In this document: in pieces, positions 1-8,126 of the stretch
How the letters are laid out: each line of letters begins with the position of its first letter
Position numbering within the stretch: position 1 is the first letter of the stretch
NCBI GenBank assembly: GCA_026397205.1
Contig: JAPLVH010000004.1
Span: 1 to 43,368 of the forward strand
Direction of reading: 5' to 3'
DNA: 43,368 nt
From: Candidatus Berkelbacteria bacterium
GTDB lineage: Bacteria > Patescibacteriota > UBA1384 > XYA2-FULL-43-10 > CAINNR01
Program-made: the position numbers and the translations under genes
Notes under the pieces: model-generated
The model's input: the letters and a program-made list of their open reading frames with translations, nothing else
The model's database searches: none
What the model was told of the DNA's origin: nothing

Positions 1-66
1 CGAAAAGTCAAAGAAAAAGACAAAAACCCAAAAGAAAAACAAGAAACCAACAAAAAAATCACTTGA
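1..66 (+). CDS. C-terminal tail of an upstream gene (partial)
   Basis: Frame 1 is open from the window edge to a TGA at 64-66 and encodes a very Lys/Glu/Asn-rich tail ending NKKIT. A hairpin with a T run directly overlaps the stop, which supports a true gene end. In many bacteria mraY lies just before murD, but this charged tail cannot identify the gene. Only 21 codons are visible, so the product is unknown. Confidence 0.4.
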   Translation, partial: RKVKEKDKNPKEKQETNKKIT

Positions 67-80
67 AAAGTGAGGTTTTT
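58..80 (+). terminator. Rho-independent terminator
   Basis: The stem TCACTT/AAGTGA around a short GA-rich loop is followed by GGTTTTTAATTT. It overlaps the TGA stop of the partial gene at the left edge. Confidence 0.6.
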
Positions 81-153
81 AATTTAGAAGACCATTTTTT
101 TCAAAAATTAATCAATTTAGAGGTTTGGCGACAGCGCCAAGGAAGGCAACCCG

Positions 154-558
154 ATGTTGGAAATCAGATTGATGTATTTGCGAGCGATTGGAAAATCTGA
201 CAAAACTAATGTTTTGCGGCATGATTTGCTAAAACTTCGAGTTATCCCAATATTTACAACACAGGGCTGGACTCCATCTTTTACTTGGAGAACTCTGGGG
301 GATGATATTGAAAGTGCCGGTTGGATAATTCTCGACGGTTCTGAATATGCCAAGTATTTTCTTGACACAATTTCGGATGATTACAAAGGTCAGATTATCG
401 TAATTGCTGACGGAGAATTTGAACACGAGAAAGCAAATTTCGTTCTGCAGCGCGAAGAGTTTGTTTGTTGTAATGTTGCTATTACAATTCACCGTTGCGA
501 AGCGGAAAAAGTCAGAACGGCTGCTATCTCTCACGACTTTGCAACGCATGACAATTAA
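154..558 (+). CDS. Hypothetical protein, 134 aa
   Basis: I do not recognise a family. The ATG at 154 has an SD-like AAGGAAGG about seven bases upstream. Just before the SD there is a small perfect hairpin, TTGGCG-ACAG-CGCCAA (124-140), which could affect initiation. The protein is soluble, has no membrane segment, and carries three Cys (a CC pair near residue 105 and one about ten residues later) and mixed alpha/beta composition. It is monocistronic, with terminators before and after it. Codon use is like that of its neighbours. Confidence 0.6.
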   Translation: MLEIRLMYLRAIGKSDKTNVLRHDLLKLRVIPIFTTQGWTPSFTWRTLGDDIESAGWIILDGSEYAKYFLDTISDDYKGQIIVIADGEFEHEKANFVLQREEFVCCNVAITIHRCEAEKVRTAAISHDFATHDN

Positions 559-570
559 ATTACCCTTATT

Positions 571-597
571 CCCGCTTTTCCGGCGGGTTTTTTCTTT
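571..597 (+). terminator. Rho-independent terminator of the 134-aa gene
   Basis: The GC stem CCCGC/GCGGG with a T-rich loop is followed by six T and TCTTT. It lies 13 bases after the stop at 558. Confidence 0.8.
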
Positions 598-624
598 GTA
601 AAATCGGCAAATTTGCGGTAGAAT
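596..624 (+). promoter_or_regulatory. Candidate promoter of the mur/fts run
   Basis: TTGTAA at 596-601 and TAGAAT at 619-624 are 17 bases apart. The start of murD lies about 65 bases beyond the predicted start point. The leader carries a repeat (about 640-686) that ends CTCGTAATGACAAA and recurs at 20365-20410 and 20515-20545. Confidence 0.5.
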
Positions 625-694
625 AAGAAGAGGGAAAGATAACGATTGCCGCGTCGCTCGCTGGTTGGCGGGCTCCTCGTAATGACAAAAAAAT

Positions 695-2122
695 ATGAAT
701 TTAGAAAAATTTAGGGGGAAAAAAATTGCCCTCATTGGTTTTGGGATTGAGAATATCTCTTTGGCCAAGTTATTCCTCAAACATGGAATTGATTTTACAA
801 TTCTCGATCGTGCCGATGATAAATTCGGAAATTCCGTTGGTCAAAAATTAATTGACGAGTATCATTTGAAATTCATCGCCGGCGAAAACTATTTGTCTGA
901 TCTATCAAAATATGATTTTGCCTTTCGCTCGCCAGGGGTTCGATTCCTCACCCCAGAAATCCAAGCGGCTAAGTCGTCAGGCACGGAAATCACCTCATCA
1001 ACAAAACTGTTTTTTGATATTTGTCCCTGCCCAATAATCGGCGTCACCGGAACCAAGGGGAAGGGAACAACAGCTTCTCTAATATCGAAGATATTAAAGA
1101 AGAAATCAAAAATCAAAAATCAAAAATCAAAATTGTGGAAGGTTTATTTGGTTGGCAATATTGGTGTTGCGCCGTTTGATGTTGCGGAGGAAATTACCAA
1201 AGACGACATCGTTGTTTTTGAACTTTCGAGTTTTCAGCTTCAGGACGCAGAAATTTCGCCACATATTGCCGTTGTTGTTAATTTGTCCGATGATCATTTG
1301 GATTATCACCAATCGCTTGAAGAATATCGTTTGGCAAAATATTCGATTTTAAAATATCAAAATGCCGGCGATTTTGCCGTTTTAAATTTTGATTATCCGG
1401 AGTCAAGAAAATTAGAAAATATCGGCAAAGGAAAAAAGTTTTTCTTTTCCGCCGAAAATAAGATCGAAAATGGCGCTTATGTCAATCAATCAGGCGAAGT
1501 TATTTCGACTTTCTCCGGCGAGGAGAAAATTTGTGATTTGTCGGAGATAAATCTAATCGGTCGGCATAATTTGGAAAACATTGCCGCCGCCACAATCGTC
1601 GCCAAGATATTAAATGTCGAAACCGAAATAATCCGCCAAGCGGTTTTAGATTTCAAGGGCTTGCCACATCGTTTGGAATTTGTCAGAGAAATTAACGGCG
1701 TTGAATATTACAATGATTCCTTTTCGACCAATCCGACGCCGACAATCGCGGCGGTCAAATCTTTTTCGGTGCCGATCACTTTAATTCTCGGTGGTTCGTC
1801 AAAGGGCGCCGATTTTTCCCAGTTGGCAGAGGAGATCAAAAAATCACCAGTCAAAAATATTATCACTATTGGTGCCGAAGGACCAAAAATTGCCGAGGCG
1901 ATAAAGTCAACAAAAAACGACGCCAAAATTACCACCGGCGCTGATAATATCAATAAAATCGTCAAGCAAGCGGAGGAAGTGTCGCCGTTGGGATCAGTCA
2001 TCCTTTTTTCCCCGGCTTGTGCCAGTTTCGACATGTTTAAAAATTACAAAGAACGAGGAGAGAAGTTCAAAAATTCAGTAAATCAAAATGCAAATATCAA
2101 AAATCAAAATGACAAAGAATAA
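695..2122 (+). CDS. murD: UDP-N-acetylmuramoylalanine--D-glutamate ligase MurD
   Basis: Adds D-glutamate to UDP-MurNAc-L-Ala in the cytoplasm, using ATP. The N-terminal Rossmann-like domain begins with KIALIGFGIENIS. The ATP loop GTKGKGTT is near residue 118, followed by the Mur-ligase central motifs (FELSSFQL, NLSDDHLDYH) and the C-terminal domain with LPHRLEFV, YNDSFSTNPTPT and FSPACASFDMF. At 475 aa it is slightly long. Two oddities are visible. Residues about 137-147 (KSKIKNQKSK) come from a seven-base AAATCAA repeat (1103-1134), which lengthens a loop before VGNIGVAPF. The last 14 or so residues (ending NIKNQNDKE) are encoded by an intergenic-type repeat. There is no clear SD. Confidence 0.96.
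   Translation: MNLEKFRGKKIALIGFGIENISLAKLFLKHGIDFTILDRADDKFGNSVGQKLIDEYHLKFIAGENYLSDLSKYDFAFRSPGVRFLTPEIQAAKSSGTEITSSTKLFFDICPCPIIGVTGTKGKGTTASLISKILKKKSKIKNQKSKLWKVYLVGNIGVAPFDVAEEITKDDIVVFELSSFQLQDAEISPHIAVVVNLSDDHLDYHQSLEEYRLAKYSILKYQNAGDFAVLNFDYPESRKLENIGKGKKFFFSAENKIENGAYVNQSGEVISTFSGEEKICDLSEINLIGRHNLENIAAATIVAKILNVETEIIRQAVLDFKGLPHRLEFVREINGVEYYNDSFSTNPTPTIAAVKSFSVPITLILGGSSKGADFSQLAEEIKKSPVKNIITIGAEGPKIAEAIKSTKNDAKITTGADNINKIVKQAEEVSPLGSVILFSPACASFDMFKNYKERGEKFKNSVNQNANIKNQNDKE
1103..1134 (+). repeat. In-frame AAATCAA tandem repeat inside murD
   Basis: Four copies of the heptamer AAATCAA run into AATT. The same sequence makes up the arms of the intergenic elements elsewhere in the window. 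Here it is read in frame as KIKNQKS and adds about eight residues to MurD. Confidence 0.8.
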
Positions 2123-2196
2123 AGATAAAAAGGACAATCCAGCCATGGAATGGCTACCATAATTTTGATTTTTGCATTTTGATCTTTGATTTTTCG
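2080..2196. repeat. Intergenic hairpin element, copy 1 (murD/ftsW)
   Basis: AT-rich inverted arms (AAATCAAAATGC type on the left, its complement on the right) flank a central hairpin at 2137-2159: ATCC, AGCCAT, GGA, ATGGCT, ACCA. The left arm encodes the end of murD, and the right arm stops three bases before the ftsW ATG, so no SD remains. Confidence 0.75.
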
Positions 2197-2198
2197 CT

Positions 2199-3293
2199 AT
2201 GAATTCATCCTACAAAAACCGAAAATCGGCTGATTACTTTTTGGCTTTTTTGGTTTTTGGTTTGATCGCTTTTGGTCTGGTGATGATATATTCGGTTTCG
2301 AAATATTTATCGCTTCAAATCACAAATCAAGCGTCAGACAAATATTTTCTGATTCGCCAGTTGATTTCTCTCGGAATTGGAGTTGTAATTTGGCTGGTGT
2401 TTCAGGCAATTGATTATCGCTTATGGCAAAAAAATACAACTAAAATGTTAATTGTGACCCTTGTTTTGTTGTCCAGTGTTTTTCTTTTTCGTTCCGATTC
2501 CAACCGCTGGTTAAATCTTTTCGGTTTCGGTTTTCAGCCGTCGGAATTGGCAAAACTCTCAATGATTTTCTACCTCGCCGGTTGGTTTTCTGGCAAAATG
2601 AAAAGTCAAGAAATCAATGAATCATTTGTCCCATTTTTATTTTTTATCGGCGCAATTTCACTTTTAATGCTTTTGCAAAAAGATCTGGGAACGCTGTCAA
2701 TTATTATTGTCATCGCCGGCGCAATGTATTTCGCAGCTGGAGCAAAAATTTCCAACCTGTTTGTTGGTGGCGGACTTCTCGTTTTTTTGGTTTGGCTGGC
2801 GGTAAAAATTGAGCCGTATCGAATACAGCGATTAACTTCATTTTTAAATCCGGGAGCCAACGCCAGTTCCGCCGGCTACCAAATTCACAACGCCTTGATT
2901 GCCATCGGTTCCGGTGGTTGGTGGGGACTTGGTTTTGGCCAGAGTCGGCAAAAATATTTATATCTGCCGGAGGCGCAAACCGATGCGATTTTTCCGATTA
3001 TCGGTGAAGAGCTGGGATTTCTCCGAGCAAGTGCTATTATAATAGTATATGCGATTATCGCTTATCGCGGATTTTCCATCGCCAGGCGGGCACCTGATGA
3101 TTTTTCCCGTCTTGTGGCGATCGGAGTCACCACCTGGATTATCTGGCAAACCTTTGTCAATCTGGCGGCGATGATGGGCGTTCTGCCACTAACTGGTGTG
3201 CCGTTGCCGTTCATCAGTTATGGCGGAACTTCGCTAATTGCTTTTTTGGCGGCGGTTGGAGTTTTACTAAATATTTCAAAACAAACGGTATAA
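2199..3293 (+). CDS. ftsW: Septal peptidoglycan polymerase FtsW (SEDS family)
   Basis: Integral membrane glycosyltransferase that polymerises lipid II at the division septum, with a partner class B PBP that is not in this window. The 364 residues form about ten hydrophobic segments. SEDS signatures are visible: NRWLNLFGFGFQPSELAKL, the loop IHNALIAIGSGGWWGLGFG, and the C-terminal GVPLPFISYGGTS. RodA has the same fold, but the position between murD and murG favours FtsW. The ATG at 2199 has no SD because a repeat element reaches to within a few bases of it. Confidence 0.93.
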   Translation: MNSSYKNRKSADYFLAFLVFGLIAFGLVMIYSVSKYLSLQITNQASDKYFLIRQLISLGIGVVIWLVFQAIDYRLWQKNTTKMLIVTLVLLSSVFLFRSDSNRWLNLFGFGFQPSELAKLSMIFYLAGWFSGKMKSQEINESFVPFLFFIGAISLLMLLQKDLGTLSIIIVIAGAMYFAAGAKISNLFVGGGLLVFLVWLAVKIEPYRIQRLTSFLNPGANASSAGYQIHNALIAIGSGGWWGLGFGQSRQKYLYLPEAQTDAIFPIIGEELGFLRASAIIIVYAIIAYRGFSIARRAPDDFSRLVAIGVTTWIIWQTFVNLAAMMGVLPLTGVPLPFISYGGTSLIAFLAAVGVLLNISKQTV

Positions 3294-3296
3294 ACA

Positions 3297-3345
3297 AATC
3301 AAAGATCAAAAGTCAAAAATCAAAATGACAAATCAAAAAAGTTAA
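3297..3345. repeat. AT-rich half-arm between ftsW and murG
   Basis: The stretch AAATCAAAGATCAAAAGTC followed by AAAAATCAAAATGAC is the left-arm type of the intergenic elements, but no central hairpin or right arm follows. It looks like a solo or decayed copy. It lies immediately before murG. Confidence 0.6.
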
Positions 3346-3352
3346 AATATCA

Positions 3353-4468
3353 ATGGCAAAAAGAAAAACAATTTTCTTAGTTGGGGCTGACACCGGTGGA
3401 CACGTCGTGCCGATTTTTGCTTTGGCAAAAGATTTTTTAGAGAAAAGCGATTATCAAGTCGTTGTCATCGGCGTTGGCTCAAAAATTGAAAAAGAATTTT
3501 ACGCGAAAATTCCGGAGGCAATATACATCAAAATCGTCGCTGGAAAATTTGGAAAGAATTTTTTTTCAAATATTCTTTCGGTTTTGAAAATGGTTGTCGG
3601 GTTTGTCCAATCAAAATTTCTGGTGTTGAAATACCAGCCGGAATTCATTTTTCTCAAAGGAAATTATGCGACAATTCCGATTGCTTCGGCCGGCCGACTT
3701 TTTGGAATTCCGGTTTATTGCCACGAATCAGATGCGGTCATCGGCCGAAGCAATCAAATAATTTCCCGCTTCGCCGTGAAAATATTTTTTAGCTACCCGA
3801 TGGAGATTTACGGTTACAAAAAAGAAAATGGAATTTATTCCGGCGCAATTTTGCGCCAAGAGTTTGAAAATGCTGGTGAAAAAAAGTATGATAAAATCAT
3901 ACAAAACCAGAAATTAAGCACGATTTTAGTCGTTGGTGGCAGTCAGGGCGCCCATTCGATAAATCAGGCGGTTTTTGAAATACTGCCAGCATTAGTTAAC
4001 AAATTCCGAATTATCCATCAAACCGGTCGTTTTGATTTCGAATCGGCAAAAAAAATCGAAGAAAATTTGTCGGCGGAAATCAGGGAACGCTATCAGCCGA
4101 AATTATTTATCGAGAAAATTGACGAGGTAATTTCATCGGCCGATCTAATAATTTCTCGCGCCAGTTCAGCAATTTTCGAGTTTGCCGCTTTTCAAAAACC
4201 GCTGATTCTGATACCATATCCTCATGCTTACAACCACCAAATGGCAAACGGCAAATATTTCGAAAAACTTGGCGCCGCCGTTGTCATCGCTGACCACGAT
4301 TTGCCCGGAAAAAAGTTGATCGAAGAAATCAATAAATTATTTTCCGATCAGAAAAAATTGAAAGAACTGGCGGAAAATTTACAAAAATCGGCAAAAACTG
4401 ATGGGCGAAAGATCGTATTTGAAGAGTTGATGCAAAAATCAAATATCAAAAATCAAAATGACAGATAA
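3353..4468 (+). CDS. murG: UDP-GlcNAc:lipid I transferase MurG
   Basis: Peripheral membrane GT28 enzyme that adds GlcNAc to lipid I to make lipid II. The N-terminal loop GADTGGHVVPIFALA binds the lipid acceptor. Further on are NYATIPIASAGRLFGIPVYCHESD, VVGGSQGAHSINQAV, and the donor-site region SRASSAIFEFAAFQKPLILIPYPHAYNHQMANG. At 371 aa the size is normal. The last ten or so residues (SNIKNQNDR) are encoded by the left arm of the next repeat element, so the native C-terminus was probably shorter. There is no SD at the ATG. Confidence 0.95.
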   Translation: MAKRKTIFLVGADTGGHVVPIFALAKDFLEKSDYQVVVIGVGSKIEKEFYAKIPEAIYIKIVAGKFGKNFFSNILSVLKMVVGFVQSKFLVLKYQPEFIFLKGNYATIPIASAGRLFGIPVYCHESDAVIGRSNQIISRFAVKIFFSYPMEIYGYKKENGIYSGAILRQEFENAGEKKYDKIIQNQKLSTILVVGGSQGAHSINQAVFEILPALVNKFRIIHQTGRFDFESAKKIEENLSAEIRERYQPKLFIEKIDEVISSADLIISRASSAIFEFAAFQKPLILIPYPHAYNHQMANGKYFEKLGAAVVIADHDLPGKKLIEEINKLFSDQKKLKELAENLQKSAKTDGRKIVFEELMQKSNIKNQNDR

Positions 4469-4545
4469 AAAAGATTCAAAGAAAAAATCCAGCCACGGAG
4501 TGGCTACCAACATTTTGACTTTTGACTTTTGATCTTTAATTTAAT
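4436..4545. repeat. Intergenic hairpin element, copy 2 (murG/murC)
   Basis: The left arm is of the AAATATCAAAAATCAAAATG type and the right arm of the CATTTTGACTTTTGACTTTT type. The central hairpin at 4487-4509 reads ATCC, AGCCAC, GGA, GTGGCT, ACCA. Relative to copy 1 one stem pair has changed on both sides (T:A to C:G), which preserves pairing. Confidence 0.75.
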
Positions 4546-4548
4546 TTT

Positions 4549-5820
4549 ATGTGGTATCATTTTGTCGGAATTGGCGGTGTTTCAATGCGAGCGATCGCTG
4601 CGATTTTAGAATCGCGCGGCGGAAAAGTCACCGGCTCCGATTTGAAAACCGGTGGTCACTCGGCGGAAAATATCAAAGATGGAATTGACGCTCTGGTATA
4701 TACTTCGGCGGTGACAGAAAATTCTCCCGGCTGGGTGGAGGTTGAGGAAGCTCGTCGTCGCGGAATCAAACTAATAAAACGCGGTGAAATGCTGGCGAAA
4801 ATCGTCGGAAAAAATAAAGTCATCGCAATTTCCGGAACTCACGGCAAAACGACTACGACGGCGATGATCGGACTAACTCTAAAAAACGCCGGATTTGATC
4901 CCTTAATAATCGTTGGCGAAGAGGTGCCGGAACTTAGTGGCGCTGTTAGCTTTGGCAAAGGCAAATGGGCGGTGATCGAGGCCTGCGAATACGACAAAAA
5001 TTTTCTTCACTTGCACGCCGACATAATAGTTGTCACCAATGTCGAGGAGGAACATTTAGATCACTACCCCGGCGGACTGCCGGAAATTATTGAGACATTT
5101 GCCCAGTTTGTGTCACAGATGAAATCTGGTGGAAAATTGATTTACTGTGTCGATGATGAAAATGCCAGCATTGTGGCTGAGTTGGCAAAAGAAAAAAATC
5201 CTCAAATCGAAATAATCGGCTACGGCATGAATCAGCCGAAGGATTTTGAGCAACTTGATTTTCCCTTAGCGATTCCCGGTGATCATAATCGGCGAAATGC
5301 CTTGGCGACACTCTCTGTGGCAAAAATTTTGGGAATCGAAAAATCCAGTGTCGAAGCGGCAATTTCTGATTTTCGTGGCGCCAAACGACGATTTGAAATA
5401 AAGGGCGAAAAAAATGGTGTGTTGGTAATTGACGATTACGGTCATCATCCGACGGAAATCGTCGCACTACTCGCCGGGGTCAAAGAAAAATATCCAGAAA
5501 AAAAATTTACGGCGATTTTTTGGCCGCACCAATTTCGGCGAACAAAATCGCTTCTGCCGAAATTTCCGGCTGCCTTCAAAATCGCCGACAAGGTTATCAT
5601 CAAGGAGATTTTTCTCGTCCCCGGTCGTGACGAGAAGCTGGAAGTTAGCGGTCGAGACATCGTCAATTTGATAAATCAGGAAACTTCCGGTAAAGCCGAA
5701 TTTATTGATGACGACAACAAAATTTTAGCCTATTTGCGAAATAATTTATCAGACAAAGATGTTTTAGTCACGGTTGGAATTCCGCCGGTTTACAAAATCG
5801 CCGAAAAATTTCTTAAGTGA
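4549..5820 (+). CDS. murC: UDP-N-acetylmuramate--L-alanine ligase MurC
   Basis: Cytoplasmic ATP-dependent ligase that adds the first amino acid, L-Ala, to UDP-MurNAc. The N-terminal motif YHFVGIGGVSMRAIA is the Rossmann glycine loop, GTHGKTTTTAMIG near residue 100 is the ATP loop, and VTNVEEEHLDHY and DDYGHHPTEI are typical of MurC. The segment EACEYDKNF replaces the EADESD-type stretch of well-studied MurC proteins. The length is 423 aa, slightly short for the family (usually 450-490). It ends in a run of CTTAAG repeats that spans the gap to murB. Confidence 0.94.
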   Translation: MWYHFVGIGGVSMRAIAAILESRGGKVTGSDLKTGGHSAENIKDGIDALVYTSAVTENSPGWVEVEEARRRGIKLIKRGEMLAKIVGKNKVIAISGTHGKTTTTAMIGLTLKNAGFDPLIIVGEEVPELSGAVSFGKGKWAVIEACEYDKNFLHLHADIIVVTNVEEEHLDHYPGGLPEIIETFAQFVSQMKSGGKLIYCVDDENASIVAELAKEKNPQIEIIGYGMNQPKDFEQLDFPLAIPGDHNRRNALATLSVAKILGIEKSSVEAAISDFRGAKRRFEIKGEKNGVLVIDDYGHHPTEIVALLAGVKEKYPEKKFTAIFWPHQFRRTKSLLPKFPAAFKIADKVIIKEIFLVPGRDEKLEVSGRDIVNLINQETSGKAEFIDDDNKILAYLRNNLSDKDVLVTVGIPPVYKIAEKFLK

Positions 5821-5845
5821 CTTAAGTCGCTTAAGATACTTAAGC
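5812..5845 (+). repeat. CTTAAG tandem repeats at the murC end
   Basis: CTTAAG occurs four times at intervals of about nine bases, starting in the last codons of murC and filling the 32-base gap to murB. Each unit is itself a palindrome. Confidence 0.7.
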
Positions 5846-5852
5846 TGAAAAA

Positions 5853-6803
5853 ATGATTATTGATCAAGAACTTCGCGAACAATTTGGTGACCGGCTCGAA
5901 GAGAATGTTCTACTTCGTGATTTCACCTCGATCGGTGTCGGCGGGATTGCCGACGGCTTTTTTCGTGCCGAGAGGGTTGACGACCTGGTTGAGATCGTTT
6001 CCTTTTTGTCGCGGCGAGAAATTCCCTATTTTATCTTGGGCGGTGGTTATAACATCGTCGTCTCCGATGTCGGATTCCCCGGCGTCGTGATCAAGAATGA
6101 AGTTCGGGACATTGTTTTTTCCGCCGGCAGTGCCGAAGTTATCGCCTCGTCTGGTGTCGAAATCGCCCGGCTTTTAATGGATTGCGCTTCGCGCGATTTC
6201 GGCGGATTGGAGTTTCTGTTCGGAATTCCTGGGACGATCGGTGGCGCGGTTTACGGAAATGCCGGCGCTTTCGGTCACGCGATTGGTGACTTTGTGAAAT
6301 CAGTGACAATTTTGCTCCCTGGAAACAAGGATCGCGAAACAAAAATTATTCGTCACTCCGGTCGTTGGCTGGAATTTCAAAATCGCTCATCAAAAATCAA
6401 AGAATTTTCTCGCTTGCATCCAAACGAAAACAAACCGGTAATTTTGTCGGTAAAACTCCAGTTGGCGCAAAGCAAAAAGGGGGTGATTTTGGCCAAGATG
6501 CAGGAAAATTTTCGGCAAAAAAAAATCAGCCAGCCGCTTGAGGCAAAAAGCGCCGGCTGTTTTTTCCTCAATCCCGGTGAACAAAAGGAACAGTCAGCCG
6601 GCTATTTACTTGACGGCGCCAAAGCAAAAAAACTTCATATTGCTGATGCTGTTGTCTCAAAAAAGCACGCAAATTTCGTCATCAACAAAAATAAAGCTAC
6701 AGCCGAAGATATCCGTCGGCTGGCAAATCTGATGAAAGATCTCGTTCGGGCCAAATTTCGAACTAATTTGGAGGAGGAGATTGAGTATGTGGGAAAGTGG
6801 TGA
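5853..6803 (+). CDS. murB: UDP-N-acetylenolpyruvoylglucosamine reductase MurB
   Basis: FAD- and NADPH-dependent reductase that makes UDP-MurNAc from the enolpyruvyl ether. FAD-binding motifs are visible: ILGGGYNIVVSD (usually GGGSN) and FLFGIPGTIGGAVYGNAGAFG. The catalytic segment reads SAGCFFLNP, with Cys where the well-studied enzymes have the proton-donating Ser; HANFVIN follows. At 316 aa the size is normal. The ATG at 5853 was chosen because it begins a normal N-terminus (IDQELREQFG...LRDFTSIGVGG). It lies 32 bases after murC. Confidence 0.94.
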   Translation: MIIDQELREQFGDRLEENVLLRDFTSIGVGGIADGFFRAERVDDLVEIVSFLSRREIPYFILGGGYNIVVSDVGFPGVVIKNEVRDIVFSAGSAEVIASSGVEIARLLMDCASRDFGGLEFLFGIPGTIGGAVYGNAGAFGHAIGDFVKSVTILLPGNKDRETKIIRHSGRWLEFQNRSSKIKEFSRLHPNENKPVILSVKLQLAQSKKGVILAKMQENFRQKKISQPLEAKSAGCFFLNPGEQKEQSAGYLLDGAKAKKLHIADAVVSKKHANFVINKNKATAEDIRRLANLMKDLVRAKFRTNLEEEIEYVGKW

Positions 6804-6811
6804 AATCTAGC

Positions 6812-6925
6812 GTAAAACTGAAAGCGAAAAGTGTAAAACTGTGGTCGGCACTCCGTGCCGGGATCGATTTGGAAGTTTTAAATTTTAAGTTATCGCTTTG
6901 CGTTTTTCGCTTTACGCTTTAAGTT
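6812..6925. repeat. Intergenic hairpin element, copy 3 (murB/ftsQ)
   Basis: The hairpin at 6842-6864 (TGGT, CGGCAC, TCC, GTGCCG, GGAT) is the same frame as copies 1 and 2 read on the other strand. The arms differ completely: GCGTAAAACTGAAAGCG on the left and CGCTTTACGCTTTAAG on the right, still inverted relative to each other. Confidence 0.75.
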
Positions 6926-6931
6926 TTTGTT

Positions 6932-7750
6932 ATGCTTCCCAAAGAAAAATACTCATATTCCAAATATCGCAACCAAAAATCCCAACCGGCTGGTCGGGCG
7001 CGGGTTTTTGTCGGACCGAAAATAAAATTCTCCTTCAATCCGATCATCAATTTACCAGCAAAATTTTTGGGCAATCTTTTTATTTTTATTTTAATTTTAG
7101 CAGCGGCATGGACAGTATTTTACTCGAAATATTTTCAAATCAAAGATGTCGTTGTCGAAGGAAATAATCTAATTCCAGCCGAACAAATCTCGACGCAAAT
7201 AAAAACCGGCGGCAACATTTTTCGCTTTAACATCTCTGCCGCGAAGGCAAAAATTTTAGCTAGCGAGCCGGCGATTGCCGATGTTGAAATTTATCGAGGT
7301 CTCCCCGATACCTTAAAAGTCATAGTTTTGGAACATAAGCCGACTTTAGTTTGGCAGAGCCAGAGCCGATATTTTCTGCTTGACGAATCCGGCGTTGCCA
7401 GCAAAGAAATTTCTGCCAATGATTTTGCTGATTTAGTTCATGTATTCGATCAAAAAAATTTGCCGGTCAAAGTCGGAGATAAAATTGTCGCCCCGAGTTT
7501 TATTAATTTTGCTGACAAAATTAATTTGACTTTTTTCGATCAAACCAATATCCACCCCACCGGCTTTCAAGTGCCGGAAACCACTTTAGATTTATATGTT
7601 ACAACCGACGCCGGATTTTATATTAAATTTGACACAACTCGGTCATTTGACACACAAATCGAGAACCTAAAAAAAATTCTCATCGCCTTCCGCCCAAACA
7701 TTCACGAATATGTTGATGTTCGGATAAACGGTTGGGGATACTATAAATAG
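6932..7750 (+). CDS. ftsQ: Cell division protein FtsQ (DivIB type)
   Basis: Bitopic division protein that links the cytoplasmic ring to the septal synthase. A basic cytoplasmic tail of about 45 residues is followed by one membrane segment (GNLFIFILILAAAWTVFYS) and then a POTRA domain starting FQIKDVVVEGNNLIPAEQI, with the typical PDTLKVIVLEHKPTLVWQ. The C-terminal half resembles the FtsQ/DivIB beta domain. The length is 272 aa. No ftsA or ftsZ follows, so the division cluster ends here. The start has no SD, because a repeat element lies directly upstream. Confidence 0.88.
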   Translation: MLPKEKYSYSKYRNQKSQPAGRARVFVGPKIKFSFNPIINLPAKFLGNLFIFILILAAAWTVFYSKYFQIKDVVVEGNNLIPAEQISTQIKTGGNIFRFNISAAKAKILASEPAIADVEIYRGLPDTLKVIVLEHKPTLVWQSQSRYFLLDESGVASKEISANDFADLVHVFDQKNLPVKVGDKIVAPSFINFADKINLTFFDQTNIHPTGFQVPETTLDLYVTTDAGFYIKFDTTRSFDTQIENLKKILIAFRPNIHEYVDVRINGWGYYK

Positions 7751-7800
7751 TGGCTGTCATCCTGAGCGAAGTCGAAGGATCTTTTGAATTTTTTTTCACC

Positions 7801-7829
7801 AAAACAAAAACCGCCGCGGATGCGGCGGG
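7801..7829 (-). terminator. Terminator of the 43-aa membrane protein gene
   Basis: Read on the minus strand, CCGCCGC-ATCC-GCGGCGG is followed by TTTTTGTTTT, a strong Rho-independent terminator. It may also stop readthrough from ftsQ. Confidence 0.8.
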
Positions 7830-7846
7830 CGAAGTAAGTTGTTGAG

Positions 7847-7978
7847 TTAGTGAGCGATCCATTGGAGATTGTCAACAGGCGGATCGCTGGCGAGGAATTC
7901 CTTGGAAAATGTTCCGGAAAAGTGAAGTGCCAGCATCAATCCAATGGTGACGGCGGCACCAAGTAGCCAGTTTCTCAT
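7847..7978 (-). CDS. Small single-span membrane protein, 43 aa
   Basis: A short protein starting MRNWLLGAAVTIGLMLALHF, with one hydrophobic span and a short outer tail (SKEFLASDPPVDNLQWIAH). The ATG at 7978 was chosen over one farther upstream because GGAGGG stands six bases before it. It has its own promoter and terminator. No family is recognised. A secreted or membrane micro-protein with a signal anchor is the most that can be said. Confidence 0.6.
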   Translation of the reverse strand: MRNWLLGAAVTIGLMLALHFSGTFSKEFLASDPPVDNLQWIAH

Positions 7979-8006
7979 TTGTATCCCTCCGAGATTTGAT
8001 AAAGTC

Positions 8007-8035
8007 ATTTTAGCATATACTAGCCAAAAAGTCAA
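8007..8035 (-). promoter_or_regulatory. Promoter of the 43-aa membrane protein gene
   Basis: On the minus strand TTGACT (8030-8035) and TAAAAT (8007-8012) are 17 bases apart. The -10 box is preceded by TATGC, as in other minus-strand promoters of this window. Confidence 0.7.
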
Positions 8036-8065
8036 TACTAGAAATGAAAATTAGTATTTTTTCCC

Positions 8066-8100
8066 AACAAAAACCACCAACCGATATGGCTGGTGATGGT
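8066..8100 (-). terminator. Terminator of the 123-aa membrane protein gene
   Basis: On the minus strand CACCAGCC and GGTTGGTG pair around a short loop, and the 3' side runs into GTTTTTGTTGGG. It lies about 30 bases after the stop of the gene at 8127. Confidence 0.65.
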
Positions 8101-8126
8101 TCTTGTTTGGGCGGTTGTGGTTAAGG

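Noticed and set aside
117-153. Riboswitch before the 134-aa gene
   Set aside because: Only one six-pair hairpin is visible, with no known riboswitch core.
229-780. Long antisense frame over the left-edge gene and murD start
   Set aside because: It spans a terminator and the murD promoter region, has no SD and no recognisable protein pattern.
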